From Triops longicaudatus (Eukaryota > Arthropoda > Branchiopoda > Notostraca > Triopsidae), in contig JAGQDJ010000029.1 of the NCBI GenBank assembly GCA_022885665.1, forward strand, positions 62,001-126,000: a DNA stretch of 64,000 bases, read 5' to 3'. The notes beneath the pieces were generated by a model. That model searched no databases. It was not told where the DNA came from and saw only the letters and a list, made by a program, of their open reading frames with translations. Positions 22,671 through 34,172 of this stretch are shown piece after piece (the first letter of the stretch is position 1; every line of letters starts with the position of its first letter). Position numbers and translations under genes: made by a program.

Positions 22671-25296
22671 ATGGATCCCCTGATCTTCCAAGATACCTCT
22701 GCTTCAGTTGGGGTGAAAGACTTGTCCAACTCTTCGTACTCGTCAACTAGTCGTGCTTCCTGCGACGCCAATTCACCTAGTTCCTCCCCAAGCCCGTTAC
22801 TTGTTGAACAACAGCAAGCCAATCACCTCAGCAGTAACATGGCCTCCATGGCTAGTCCTTACAACAATTTGCATTCCCGACTCTCGCCAGAAGATCAATG
22901 CACGTCATGGAATCACCATTCGAGCCCTCCATTAGCGTTACCCTTGAAAAGGCTCAACGACAACCCTTTGCATCAATGGCAGTTGCAGAGCCTGCATAGC
23001 AACTTCCGTGCCTTGCAAACCTTGCAGGAAGGCTTGGGACTGCGGCCGGGGACCTTGCCGGCTTTACCACGAAGTTCCTCCGTCGCTGTGCCGCTGCCTC
23101 AGCACGCCGTCACGGCTTCGCATGCCAACAGCCCGGCCAACCCCTTGGTAACCACGACGGTGGCCGAGAGCTTAAGGACTTCCTCCGCTAGCACGATCCC
23201 GCACGGTATTGATAGCATTTTAAACCGTCCCTTGTCGAGGTTTAACGCCATGGAAGCGGCAGCAGCAGCGACGGCTCATCATCATCATCACCCACCCACA
23301 TCAGAGGGAACTAATAATCCCAGTTTGCCGCAACATTTACGTAAGGATTTAGGAGCGCTCAATTTACCATCTGGCTTCGCCTTAACTGGCATGGGATTGG
23401 AAGCAGCAGCTGGCTTAGGTGTCTATTGGCCCAATTTGTCAAGCTTCATGAACAATTCAGCCCTACAAGCCTGGAAAGAACGATTCTTACCCGAAGGTAC
23501 GCGGTTTCACGCTCTTTTGGCGTATGAAATTTCCGTTTCACCTTCTTTTGACACCTATGGAACGCTACTTAAATACCCAGGGATTTTTGCCCAGACAAAT
23601 TGAAATAAGAATCTAAATACGTTAAATAAATTGTAATCGATTCTTTAAAGGATAACCATTGTTCAAATTTTATTCTTCAAATATAACAATAAAATCAAAA
23701 CTCGAAAGATATTGTGTTGTATTAAAATTCATAGTTTCGCTTTCGAATTTTGACGTGAAAGATGTAGAATTATATTTTCATTGTTAGAATCTTTACTAGT
23801 TTGAGATTTTCGTTTTTTTAATATTATCATTACATGCGTTTCGATTTTACCTGTTCGTGTTCTAACTTTGGTTGTTCAAGCTTGATTCTAATTGTTAAAA
23901 TGATTCACATTCTTGAATTTTTCAAATTAGTTACTAAAGTTGCAATAAATCTAGTAAATCTTTTGAATTGAATCGTTTATATGCGTATGTATGTACTTTC
24001 TATTCAGCCGTTATAAGTAGGTTTTACGTGTTAAATTTTGGTTTCCATTTTCAGCTTTAAATTTTTTTAAGCTTTTTCACTTCAAGTTTTGTTTCCCTTG
24101 TTACAATTTACATTTTCCTGATTTACAATTTACGTTGTATTGTCAAAGTTGACGATTTCATTGTTACAGTTTAAACTTGCATTAGTACAATTTATGTTCC
24201 CTTGCCATTATTCTCGTTTTTGTGATTCTTTCTAATTTACATTGTTAGCATTCCAGTTGTCATTGTTTGATGCTTAGAGTTTTTAATTTTAATTTTTTAA
24301 AACTGTTCAGTGGGTGGTTCGAATCATGGCGGCATTTCGGAGAAGGAAGGCAAAAAGAAGCACACACGACCGACGTTTAGCGGGCAGCAAATTTTCGCCT
24401 TGGAAAAGACCTTCGAGCAGACCAAATACCTGGCTGGTCCCGAGCGGGCTAAATTGGCCTATGCGTTAGGCATGACCGAATCCCAAGTCAAGGTATGGGT
24501 GTTTCTTGCCTTTAACGATATACCACTGTCATTGTTGCGGTACGGTTAGTGGCTCACTTTTGGGGTATAAAAGAGGCTTTTCGTTTGAGGGTAAAAGGGG
24601 TCTTAGCATATGTTCAGGGTGAGTTACTAGCGATGATTAACATAGTTAAACAACCTGATAATCGCATTAGATAAAAAATGACAACTGGTTAGGGATGTCG
24701 AGGCGCAATAATCTTGTATTAGCTTATCAAGCCCAACGGTGGAGGCAATCTGTTCGGGGGGTTTTTAATACTTTTCGCCTCGAAAGAGTCATGCACACTG
24801 TATAGGGCTTTTCATTATCTCCTACACCCCGCAATGTAACAATAAACCTTATTTATAAGCTTCTTAGTAACAACCTTATCACTCTGAACGCAAGTGCGGG
24901 CAGGATATACCGATTGAGTTCACCACTATGTTTAAGCTTAACATTACGGTAACCTTCGTTAACAATGAATCCAATCACTAACGATGCACTCCGAAGATGG
25001 GTTTACCCCAATTATTAAGTTTAACTTTATACTTTTGTTATAATTTCTAACGATGAAGCGTAAAATCGCAAATGAATACTGGTGATAAAATTTTGTTTTC
25101 GCGAAACTAGGTATGGTTCCAAAACCGGAGAACGAAATGGCGGAAGAAGCACGCCGCAGAAATGGCTACGGCTAAGCGCAAGCAAGAAACGGACGTGTTT
25201 GAATCTGATAAGGAAGACGACGAGTTTGATTACCCTTTGGCGGCCAAACGACGGAAAACGGGGCCAGTGCTCAGTGGTGAAGAACTCAGTGACTAA
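22671..25296 (+). CDS. NKX6: Homeobox protein NKX6 family, 3 exons, 397 aa
   Basis: NKX6 proteins (Drosophila HGTX) are repressor homeodomain factors that pattern motor neurons and endocrine or gut tissue. Exons 22671-23496, 24311-24492 and 25111-25296 sum to 1194 nt with phase kept. An eh1/TN-type Groucho-binding motif, HGIDSILNRPL, lies at about 178-188. A YWPNLSSFMNNSALQAW block before the homeodomain corresponds to the conserved WPG(V/L) segment of NKX6. The homeodomain at 289-348 carries the diagnostic KHTRPTFSGQQIFALEKTFE start and ends VWFQNRRTKWRKKHAAEMAT. An acidic then basic C-terminus (KEDDEFDY, AKRRKTG) follows. The N-terminal 270 residues are Ser/Pro/His/Ala-rich, with a His6 and an Ala run. 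The introns are 814 and 618 bp; the second splits the homeodomain at QVK/VWF, a position known in NK genes. The start is the first in-frame ATG. Confidence 0.97.
23497..24310 (+). other. NKX6 intron 1, with degenerate TTACAATTTACATTGTT-like repeats
   Basis: An 814-bp T-rich intron, donor GTACGC, acceptor GTTCAG. Words such as TTGTTACAATTTACATT, TTTACAATTTACGTTG and CATTGTTACAGTTTAAAC recur between about 24100 and 24260, which looks like an eroded tandem array. Confidence 0.55.
24493..25110 (+). other. NKX6 intron 2
   Basis: A 618-bp intron with donor GTATGG and acceptor AACTAG. Nothing else recognised. Confidence 0.8.
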
Positions 25297-26892
25297 AACA
25301 CTCAAAGGAAAGAAAAGAAGCAATGCAATGCAATTCTTCGTCATCAAAAATGGGAACTCTTTGGATGTAAATAAGTTTGACGTTCCTTGTATAAAATATT
25401 GTTGCATGGGATGTGCATCGAACACAAACAAAAAGTTGTTGAGCCCCCCAGGAAATAATTCCTATTGTGAAAGTGGTTTGAAAGGGTTTTCTGGGGGTGT
25501 AGGCAGACGAGACAAGAAGACACAAGTGTTTGTAAAGCTTCAAGCTAGTCACATTTTGTTCTGTAATTTTTGCGAAAATCTTCGTGGTAATAACAACCCC
25601 CGTTCAGCAAACAAAACATCAGTGTCAATAATTTTTGAAGTGAATGGATTTTTTTGGTGTTGTAAACAGATCATTCTTTCAATATGGGGTGGCTGTATAA
25701 CGTAAGCTCATGTTGATGTGCATATTTGGGAAAACGTGAAGAGAGAGAAAAGTAAATATGTTATGAAGAAAAAGACCATTGTCTTTTTTCATTCTTTCCG
25801 TGGATACATAATCACGACAGAAGTCGGAGATGTAGGGGGAGAGGATAAGTAGATTGTTGTGTATTAGGTGACAGCGAGGGTGTCTGTGTACCCAATGGCG
25901 TAATTGATTCGATTAACAACGGCGCGCAGCGACGCTCCCAAACGCTCTCTATTGGCGAACTGAAGTTAATCGCCTCTGACGGGGACATCATATTCAATTA
26001 TGACATTTTAACCCTCTATAGTAGATTATTAGATAAAGTAGACGATAAGATCGCGTATCTGTGTCGGCTAAATCTGGAAACTAGTGTTGTTACTCGATTA
26101 TTAAGTTATCCTTGAGTGACATCACAAATGACCATAAATGCTTCGAAATCTGTTATTAAAAGCAACATTGCTGAGTTTATTGTATATTCATAACGTCATG
26201 TACTTTAACTGAGTTTGGATATAGCGATATTTTGCAAAAATGACTCCTTATTTCAAGTGGTTCCACTGACTTTAGTTAATTAGCTATAGCTCTTTTGTTA
26301 ATTCACACAGTATAACTTATAATTATTAATATGAAAATAATAATAATCGTTGAAGCAAACCCCGATATGAGACATCTAGCCTGGATTGTGACGTGTTTTA
26401 CATCACAATTCGATTGCAAAGCACTCTAGAAAAGAATCTACCAATGGAAAAGAGCTTACTTTCGATGCACGGCAGTTGAGTAGCAAAAAACGTTCACATA
26501 GCCAAGTGGCTCCGCTGCGGCATAAATTGCTATGCAGTCCCAGTGCATCAGAAATGGCACCTCATTCTTGGATTATATTCTATTATGCTTAGCACTGTGT
26601 AATAGGTATGAATGAAGTCAAAGCTAAGCGTTGTTCAAGTAATTAAATAACTGGGACGTGGTACAAAAGACTATGGACAAGTTTTTAAGATATCAATACT
26701 CGAGGATGAAATTTTTAAAAACCATTAATCACAGCACAATGAAGGAACAAACTGGTTGTTACTGCATTGTTACGTAAAGACGTCAAATTCTGCGTAACTG
26801 GTATATATCACCAAGACCTGTTGTAAAAGTATCGTACAGAAGAGGAAACTGAATGTAAGAAGCTGTTATGTAAGAGAATAAGAACTCTTATT

Positions 26893-26949
26893 TAGATGTA
26901 AGTCAGCATAAAAGTATAGAATTCAGCATAAAAGACCTAGATGTAAGTG
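26893..26949. repeat. Nested short direct repeats
   Basis: TCAGCATAAAAG occurs at 26903-26914 and 26923-26934. TAGATGTAAGT flanks them at 26893-26903 and 26939-26949. Confidence 0.7.
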
Positions 26950-29493
26950 ACGCTACTTGTAAAAAAAAACTTTATTAAGCACAGTTAAAGATAAGTTTTA
27001 AAGCCAAAGAACCATATATAAGAGAACTTCGTTGACAAGTAACTATTGTGAAAGGAAAGCCCGTGTAAAACATACATTTCAAACTCACAGTGACAAGTAC
27101 TGGATGAAATAATGAGAAATGACAAAGACACCTACAAAAACGAGATAAAGACCCCGTGTACAACGGATAACGATTGGTAAAAGATTATTTATTTTTATTT
27201 TATTTTTTTTATTTATTTGTTACTTGGCGCAGGGATCATGATTGACACGTTTTATGCGATTAAGCCACAAGTAAAATAAGCCCGATGTAAGAGAAATAAA
27301 GTTCTTAGGAAAACCCAGATTTGAGCGGCACCCCCGCCCCTTCCCACAAAAAGAATATATAAATAAATAAAGAGATAAAAATAAATGCTTGTAGGAGAGG
27401 TTTCGTGTTTTTTTCTGAAAAATACTACTACCCTTTGCAATAAAGTTGTAACACTTGTATAGACACAAAGAGGCCAATCTAATCATCATTTCAGGTTAAG
27501 GGCTATCGGCAATGGGTAACTCGGCTATCTCTGCAAAGGGAAGAAGGCGTCAAGTCGATTGCCGTAACAAGATGTGCGCTTTAAGCGTGAGTTAACGACT
27601 TTCAACTCCCTCCGCTTTTACCCCGGAATGATTTCTAAGAGGTTTAATCTTCCTAGGGTTAAGCAAAAGCTATAAGAGGGGTTGCAAAGTGAGAAAAACT
27701 GAGGGTACATTGTAAGTTCCTCTCCTTAGTACTACAAAAGATCCGTAGCTTTTTCAGTACACTTTCGCTCACCCTCCTTGTTATTTAGTTCGTTCGCTGA
27801 TGTTTCAAAGCACTTATGATTGCGATGACTCTCAGTAACTTGGTTAATAAGACTATGGCTCTTTTAGGCGAACACCATGTTGATGGAAACGTCCAACGTG
27901 AAAACTTGGCTCGTTTGTCATGGCTTAATTTGATTGAGTGACGCGCACGCTGAGCTAGTGTTGACAGAGATGTGAGGCTATGATCTCCCCACCGAGATGT
28001 GATTATTGTTTATAACCCTTACTCAAACACACACAGCCAGCCAAAGAGAGAGAGCAAGCTAAAAGTCAGGGTGGGGGGTAAAAAGAGGGTAGCACCCTCC
28101 CGCCAAACCTAAAGGGATCGTTCTCATTCCGACAACTCTAAGAGGGTTGCTTGTTGGATGCTGGATGCTCTTTTCTGTCTGACGATCGAGAACACACCCT
28201 CGACACCCCCGAAAAAGAAGGATGAACGTTATAAGGGTTACGGCAGAAAAAGCACGCTTTGTTGACTGCTCATTGAACCGACAATATCATCACGTAATGG
28301 CCCCTAAACGGCGGCGCCCACTAGACTAACAGTTACGACAACACAATTGAACCTCTTCCGACGTCAAACACGCGAAAAAAAGGGGCCCGAGATGCACAGA
28401 ATTATGAAATGGGGAAGGGTAGGAGCTGGGACCAGAGCTAGTTCTCTCGTGGAAGCGTTTCAGCAACTTTGTTCTGATGACTTGATTTGTTAGAGGACGG
28501 GGAGAAACAATTAAACCTCATGGCAGATAATTAAACTCGGCCTTGGTAGAGAAGGTACCGCTAGGCAACAACAATTTGGCGAATAGAAAAGAAACCCATC
28601 TGTTGGAGAAATGGCACAACAAAACATGATGGAGAGGTACGGAGAGTTTTAACAAGTAGAATCAAGTAGTTGTGCCGTGAGTAAGAGAATAGTTTTTAAT
28701 AAGACTTTGTACATTTTTACATGGGTTTTCGTCTTGAAACTGGCCAAGAAAACGAAATTTGACATTCCAGCCAAGTACCATTTTAAGAATCGTAGAAAAC
28801 CGATATTACAAACCATGTGCAATTGTTGGTGTTGTTATTTTCTTTTTTTGTGTGTGTACTTTCCACGTGAAACTCGTTTCTCTCGTACGCGATGCATTTA
28901 TGTCTGAAAGTCTTAGCGATCGGTAATACAATTAAGTTACGTATCAGTACCGTTACACATCAATGCAAACATACGCATTGTACTCATGTATCGAAAAAGG
29001 AAACTATAAGATTAATTACTGAAGTTACGCTAAATGATTTTCACAATGAAAATACCAGAAAATCTAGTCATGCAAACACGCACAAACTGTTCCGTATACC
29101 CAAGGTTCGTTATATTAGATGCTTTTCTATATGTCCATAAAACTCAAGGTCTTAAAATCAATTGTTGCAGATGACAGTTCGTTAGAACGAGATTCTACTG
29201 CTCCTCATTTTATTGTGAAATATTCTTTTTACTGTCGAAGGTGTTACTTTTTTAAGAAAGATTGAGTTAGAAACAGTTCGATTCAAGACGAAACAATACC
29301 ATTGGTATAACTAAAAAAACAAAATAAAAATTCACTTATTATAAAAGCAAAAAAAAATATTTTACAGAAATTTAAAGTACACTCTAGAAAACTTAATAGT
29401 GCGAGTCAGAATTTACTATTATTTTCAGCCTTTCTGTACTAAATACTTTATAAAGACTGATTTAAAAAAAATCCATCAAAATATAAAAACAAT

Positions 29494-29673
29494 ACAATTT
29501 CGTTATAATAAACTCTAATCACAACGAACCGCCCGTTACTGCAGACACTAAGACCGTTATAAGGTACTGAACTATGCAAACATACTCAAAAAGCATCTCA
29601 TATAACGAATTTCCAACATACCAAACAGTTTTCAGTTTCCAGGAGGTTCGCTACGCCAAGATTTTACTGTAAC
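29494..29673. mobile_element. Small inverted-repeat element (MITE-like), copy 1
   Basis: The left end ACAATTTCGTTATAATAAAC nearly equals the left end of the copy at 40615 (ACAATTTCGCTATAATTAAC). The right end, ATTTTACTGTAAC, nearly equals that copy's ATTCTACTGTAAC. Spans are about 180 and 170 bp. Internal TATAACGAA words recall TcMar-Tigger/pogo-type termini. No transposase is present, so a non-autonomous remnant is the best reading. Confidence 0.5.
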
Positions 29674-31005
29674 TTACAGAAATCTCAACAAAATGAGCTC
29701 TTAAAAACGTACAAAAAAGAAAAATATAACCGGAATTTCGAATTAATTCATAAAAGACCTTCTCGTCTAATTAAAAAACTGAAGGTCACAAAAAGAAAAT
29801 GTCCAGTAATTTTCGTTGCACCATTTTATACAATCTCGTACTTGGAACAACAATGAAAACTACCGGCGATTTTCATAACGCTGTTAATGTGAACAAAGTT
29901 ACTCTTCCAGATCACGCCCAACAACGACGATGAACCCACTCAATTTCTTCGACTTTTCTTTCATCCCAACTTCCGGAGCTAGTTGTTCTGAGGCAAGGGT
30001 TGTTAGCTTTTCTATCACCCCCTATCTTTTCCGATCTCTCCGATCGTTCCCAGCTTCCCTTTTTTTTCCTTCTTGTCATTTTGGGCCGCCCTAACTTTTC
30101 CCGGTGAATGCCTCCGCCGATGCCTATACAACTGCCAGTTCCGGATATTACTTTAATACCCACCGTGTGCTTTCTTAACTGTGCGTCCCATGTGACCAGT
30201 TGTCGGAGGGGGTAGCTCACAGGACGCAACGCAGTTATCAGTCCCAATAATCCCCATTCGGCGATGGAGAAAGATAAGGAACAAAAATGGCTCCATCTCA
30301 TACTCGGTCATAAACGATAGCGCCATAAGAAAAGAAACAAAAAAAGCCATAGTCAAAGAAAACAGAAAGTTTGAACAAGAAGTTAAAGAAGATGAAGATA
30401 AAGATCCCAGAGAATAGAGCCAAAGAGAAGAAGATCAGCTGGTAACACCTCCCCGAAGCAAATAAGCGCACGCATGTCCCTTGTCGGAACTGACTCTAAA
30501 CCAATTCGCAGCGAGAGAAATTTCAACGTCGTTTAGGCATTGAAAACTGTCTAGAAAGCTAGCTACTCATATCCCTCCCTCTTTCTGCAAGCTTTTCCAC
30601 CCAAACAGGCCTTAACATTTACAACTACGACCTTATAACTGTAAAAACCTTCCATGAATCTTCTCCCGTCCTTTTAAAAGACCTTTTCCAACGCTCATTT
30701 CTTAAACCAGGCGCTTTTCAATAAGAACTTGCCTTTCCACGCCGAAAGATTGACTTTAACCGAGAAGAGCAGAAAGTCTTTTTACCTGAGGGGAGGGGGG
30801 TAAAAGGACATTAAAAGGTATTACCTTCCACTTTGGCTTCTTTGGAAACCAGGTAAATATATTTGTATAGGTGGTCTGTAGCACCGGAAGCTTATTATAT
30901 AAAAAAACCCCAAAGTTTTCTTAAAAGGGGCCTTCAGTGAGTATTGTGGAAAGTCATTGTAGTGCATAATTATGAACGACTGCGCACCGGGTTAGTGTTG
31001 TATAT

Positions 31006-31270
31006 CCTGAAACCCCATGATGTTTCAGGGGGGAAACGGGGCAAGTTGAAGCGGAAGCTGCTGTCGTTGAGCTTCAAAGAGGGATAATTGACAGATTGAT
31101 CGCTAAAGGCATCATTCACTTCATTCAAAGGTGTTCAGTACGTTGAATACTTTCGCTCACCGTCACTCTGTTCAGGAACGTCACCTCGGAAGGTGAAAAA
31201 AAATAGAGCTAAGTACCTGTTCAGCTTTCATTGAGAAAAACTGGGGGCGAACAGTCTTTATTTCTCAATG
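31006..31270. other. Cluster of three hairpin-forming inverted repeats
   Basis: CCTGAAAC/GTTTCAGG with an 8-nt loop (31006-31029), TTGAAGC/GCTTCAA (31046-31077) and CATTGAGAAA/TTTCTCAATG (31229-31270), the last with an inner ACTG/CAGT stem around the loop GGGGCGAA. All are perfect in the outer stems. Function unknown. Confidence 0.5.
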
Positions 31271-31449
31271 GAGTGTCAAGTACCGAATATTTTTGCAGTT
31301 AAAGCTTGTATACAGTAAGCTAGTATGTTTTGAAATGCAATTAAATGTTGTACTATACGATGGTAAGATTGTGTGATTAGTATTGTCCATGTAAGATGGA
31401 AACAAATAAGCTTAGTCAATCATGGTTTCTTACAGCTTGTTTTGTTCGG

Positions 31450-31466
31450 TAGCGCCACTAGCGGTC
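31450..31466 (+). promoter_or_regulatory. CTCF-like motif
   Basis: TAGCGCCACTAGCGGTC corresponds to the CTCF pattern TAGCGCCMYCTAGYGG with one base missing in the middle. Intergenic. Confidence 0.35.
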
Positions 31467-32840
31467 GAAAAGTAAATTGAAACCAATTCAAACAGTGTTA
31501 ACAGAATTCTTGTTTACTTGAATAACGTTTCTGCATAAAACAAAGGTTTTACGCAACAATGGATTTAATTCATTATATAAGAAATTATTTTCAAGAATGG
31601 GAGTGGTAATAAAGAAAAATTGAAATATAACTGAATAATAAAATCAGGAATTCAAAATCCATCTTGGCCGGTAGATTGATTTAAAATTGGTTCCTTAGAC
31701 TGTGATTTTGTTGTGTGCAGCAAAATTATTCGTTATATTTATTATTTACTATAACTAACTGTTATTATCGGTTAAATTATTTGCGTTGTTTTTTTACCGA
31801 ATTTATAACAGTTTGCAAGTTTATAACGTGTGCAAGAGGCGCTGAGAGCACAGACAGACCGACACGATAGTGACTGACACGTGATACATTTTAGACATCT
31901 TTGCCAACAAACAATACCAATGAATTACTTCGCTGAAGTTTTAATGACCTACTTCATAGTAAAAGTGCCAGAACGACATGAAAGAAACAAAATCTCCTTT
32001 CAATATGGCGCAGTCTAGCACAACGTATTGCAACAGTTCACCGAGATGGCGGCATGATACTGCAATGGACATGAATTAAGAAATGTTGCATTAAATATCA
32101 TGGTTGTGCTTTAAAATACTGATTACCATAAAAATTGTGCTAAAGTTATATGGTTACGCTTTTTAAAAAAGCGGTAGATAAAATTGGCTTGAAAATGGGA
32201 GCTAATTTCGGGACAAAGGGAAAACGACAGATTAAACGGTTGGGGTGTTTTGAAAAGAGGGTGTGTGTATCTATAGGGGAAAAAGGGTGTATTTGTAACA
32301 CAGGTTCTCTCAATCTTTAGGGTATCTCCATTGCTCATGATAAGGGTTTTTCATTCTGCATCAAAAAGGCACATTTGATACCCTAGGCAAATCATATACA
32401 AGGTTGTTGTTAGAAAAGTCGACGAGGAGTGGCGATTTTTCAAGGCTTTTGTATTATAAAGTTCACACGGCTTCCTGTCTTATACAGCTTGTGGCTTGAA
32501 ACGTTTCGGGAGGCTTTTAAGGCCTCATTTTCCACAAGGTAGGATTATTTGAATGGCGTTCGAAAGTACGGTAGCGTATTTCTTTAGGTTGGCTCCCTGA
32601 CGTTGACCCCGTAAAACGATGACAAATGAGCAAGGCGCAGTTGTGTTGCGTTTTTGTCAGAAATCCTCCCCTCTCTTGACTTGCATGGAAAGAACCTTTT
32701 CAATGCATCACAATGTAGATATGAAACTGGGCAGCTGAGGGTTTAGGGGAACGGGACAGGACATAATACCGGACTGTATGGAGGCTTTTGTTACCAAATT
32801 ACACCGACAATCGAACTAAATGGGGAAATCATTGCAACAA

Positions 32841-32853
32841 GGGGGGGGGGGGG
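32841..32853. repeat. Poly(G) run
   Basis: Thirteen consecutive G residues on the plus strand. Such runs can form G-quadruplex structures and are prone to length error in assemblies. Confidence 0.9.
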
Positions 32854-33642
32854 CAAAGAATACGCTCAAGGAGTGTCTCGCTGTGTTAAAAAATTGTTTT
32901 GATTAATTGGGATGAATTATAAAAGGTAAAGGAACGAAAAGCTTGCCGACTGAAAATGTAGAGCGAAAAAGGTCATGACTTGCGTAATGTATACTGATAC
33001 ACTTTTTTTATGTTTTACGTGGAAATGCACATGTACGAATAAATGTAATTTCCGAAATATCTTAAACAGAAATATGCTAGCTTTTCAACTGTAATGGGTT
33101 TATGTATTTTGCAAACCAAATTAGCCCCAAAGTCAATTAAGCTGCATCGGAAAAAATCGTATGTGCGCTCTATTTCTTCTTTACATTTGCAAAGGTCCTT
33201 ATCCTCAAGGTGTCTAGAAAAACTTAGAGGAGAGGCAGAAAGTGTGAGCATTTCTTTATTTTTCATTCTCATGAAGGCAAAATTTTAACCCAAAATTATA
33301 TTCGTTAGATGAGTTGGAGCCCTGGCTATCAAGTGAGGCATTTTACGCTTCAAGCAGTAAAGACTTTCAAGCTTTTCCCATGTGACATTTATCATATTCA
33401 CTAATTGTCGATTTTTTTTTTTCAATTTCCATAACGTTTGTAGTTTATTAGTTGTGACTCTTGTACAGACTGTCCAACGTATCCACTGTCCTGTCCCTCG
33501 TCTAATGCATTTGGTAATGTTTCCGAGTTTTACAGCGTAGAATTTTTATGAACTATGCTTTCTAAGCCTCAGTGAGCTTCTAATGCAGACTGTGATAGAA
33601 TCATCAAAAGAATCTCCGTTGTATTCTTACACTAATGACTTT

Positions 33643-33681
33643 CACGACAATCCACCGCTCTACCAACTAAGCTACCAGAGG
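33643..33681 (-). pseudogene. tRNA-like 5' half (tRNA-Tyr-like), pseudogene or SINE head
   Basis: On the minus strand the fragment contains a good A box and D arm (TAGCTTAGTTGGTAGAGC) followed by GGTGGATTGTCGTG. This resembles the 5' half of animal tRNA-Tyr genes up to the anticodon region, but the anticodon is altered. No matching anticodon 3' stem, B box (GGTTCRANNCC) or 3' acceptor strand follows. It is therefore not a functional tRNA. A tRNA-derived SINE or a decayed gene fits. Confidence 0.55.
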
Positions 33682-34172
33682 ATTCTTACATCAATTGTGA
33701 TGTTGCTGTTGGTCTGTTTTAAGTCGCAACGGTGCCATCTAACGGGCACAATATCGACTATTTCTGACCGTTTAATATTTCTGATGCTTTACATTAATTA
33801 CAAACTTAAGTACGCAAAAAAGAAATTGGTTTTTAAGAGAGAAAGAAATATATTATGCTCTGTAGTCCTAGTGGTATTCCTCCTGTCGTAGATGAAGTGT
33901 CGATTTTGTACATCCGCTGCCATCTATTGAGTAGTTAAAAACAGAATGTGTGCTATTGAATACATTTGTGTCCAAAAGAAACTGGTACACATTATATGCT
34001 AAATTGTTATACTACCGTGCTCGTTTCTTACTACGAAAAGTCACTTCATAGTGTCAAGTTTGGGTGAAACATCCTATGTTAGCTACAATTCGAAACATTT
34101 TATTTAAACCCAACAAATCTAAACACGTGTTGGTATATTTGTTTGCTGGCCAGGAAATCTAAAACTCAAGAA

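Larger units (their letters stand above)
25297..34172. other. Long intergenic region between NKX6 and EEF1AKMT2
   Basis: About 8.9 kb with no supported gene. Contents: short direct repeats (26893-26949), a T-rich block (27184-27220), a GGCGCCCACTAG motif (28313-28324), a small inverted-repeat element (29494-29673), a hairpin cluster (31006-31270), CTCF-like motifs (31450-31466, 33731-33745, 33916-33930), a YY1-like GAGATGGCGGC (32043-32053), a run of 13 G (32841-32853) and a tRNA-like fragment (33643-33681). ORFs of up to 129 codons have no recognisable domains. Confidence 0.55.

Noticed and set aside
25082..25705. 207-codon plus-strand ORF over NKX6 exon 3
   Set aside because: It runs out of frame through the homeobox exon, whose true frame ends at 25296; the remainder has no protein features.
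29912..30301. 129-codon minus-strand ORF
   Set aside because: No recognisable domain, Ser/Arg/Lys low complexity, no splice or promoter support.
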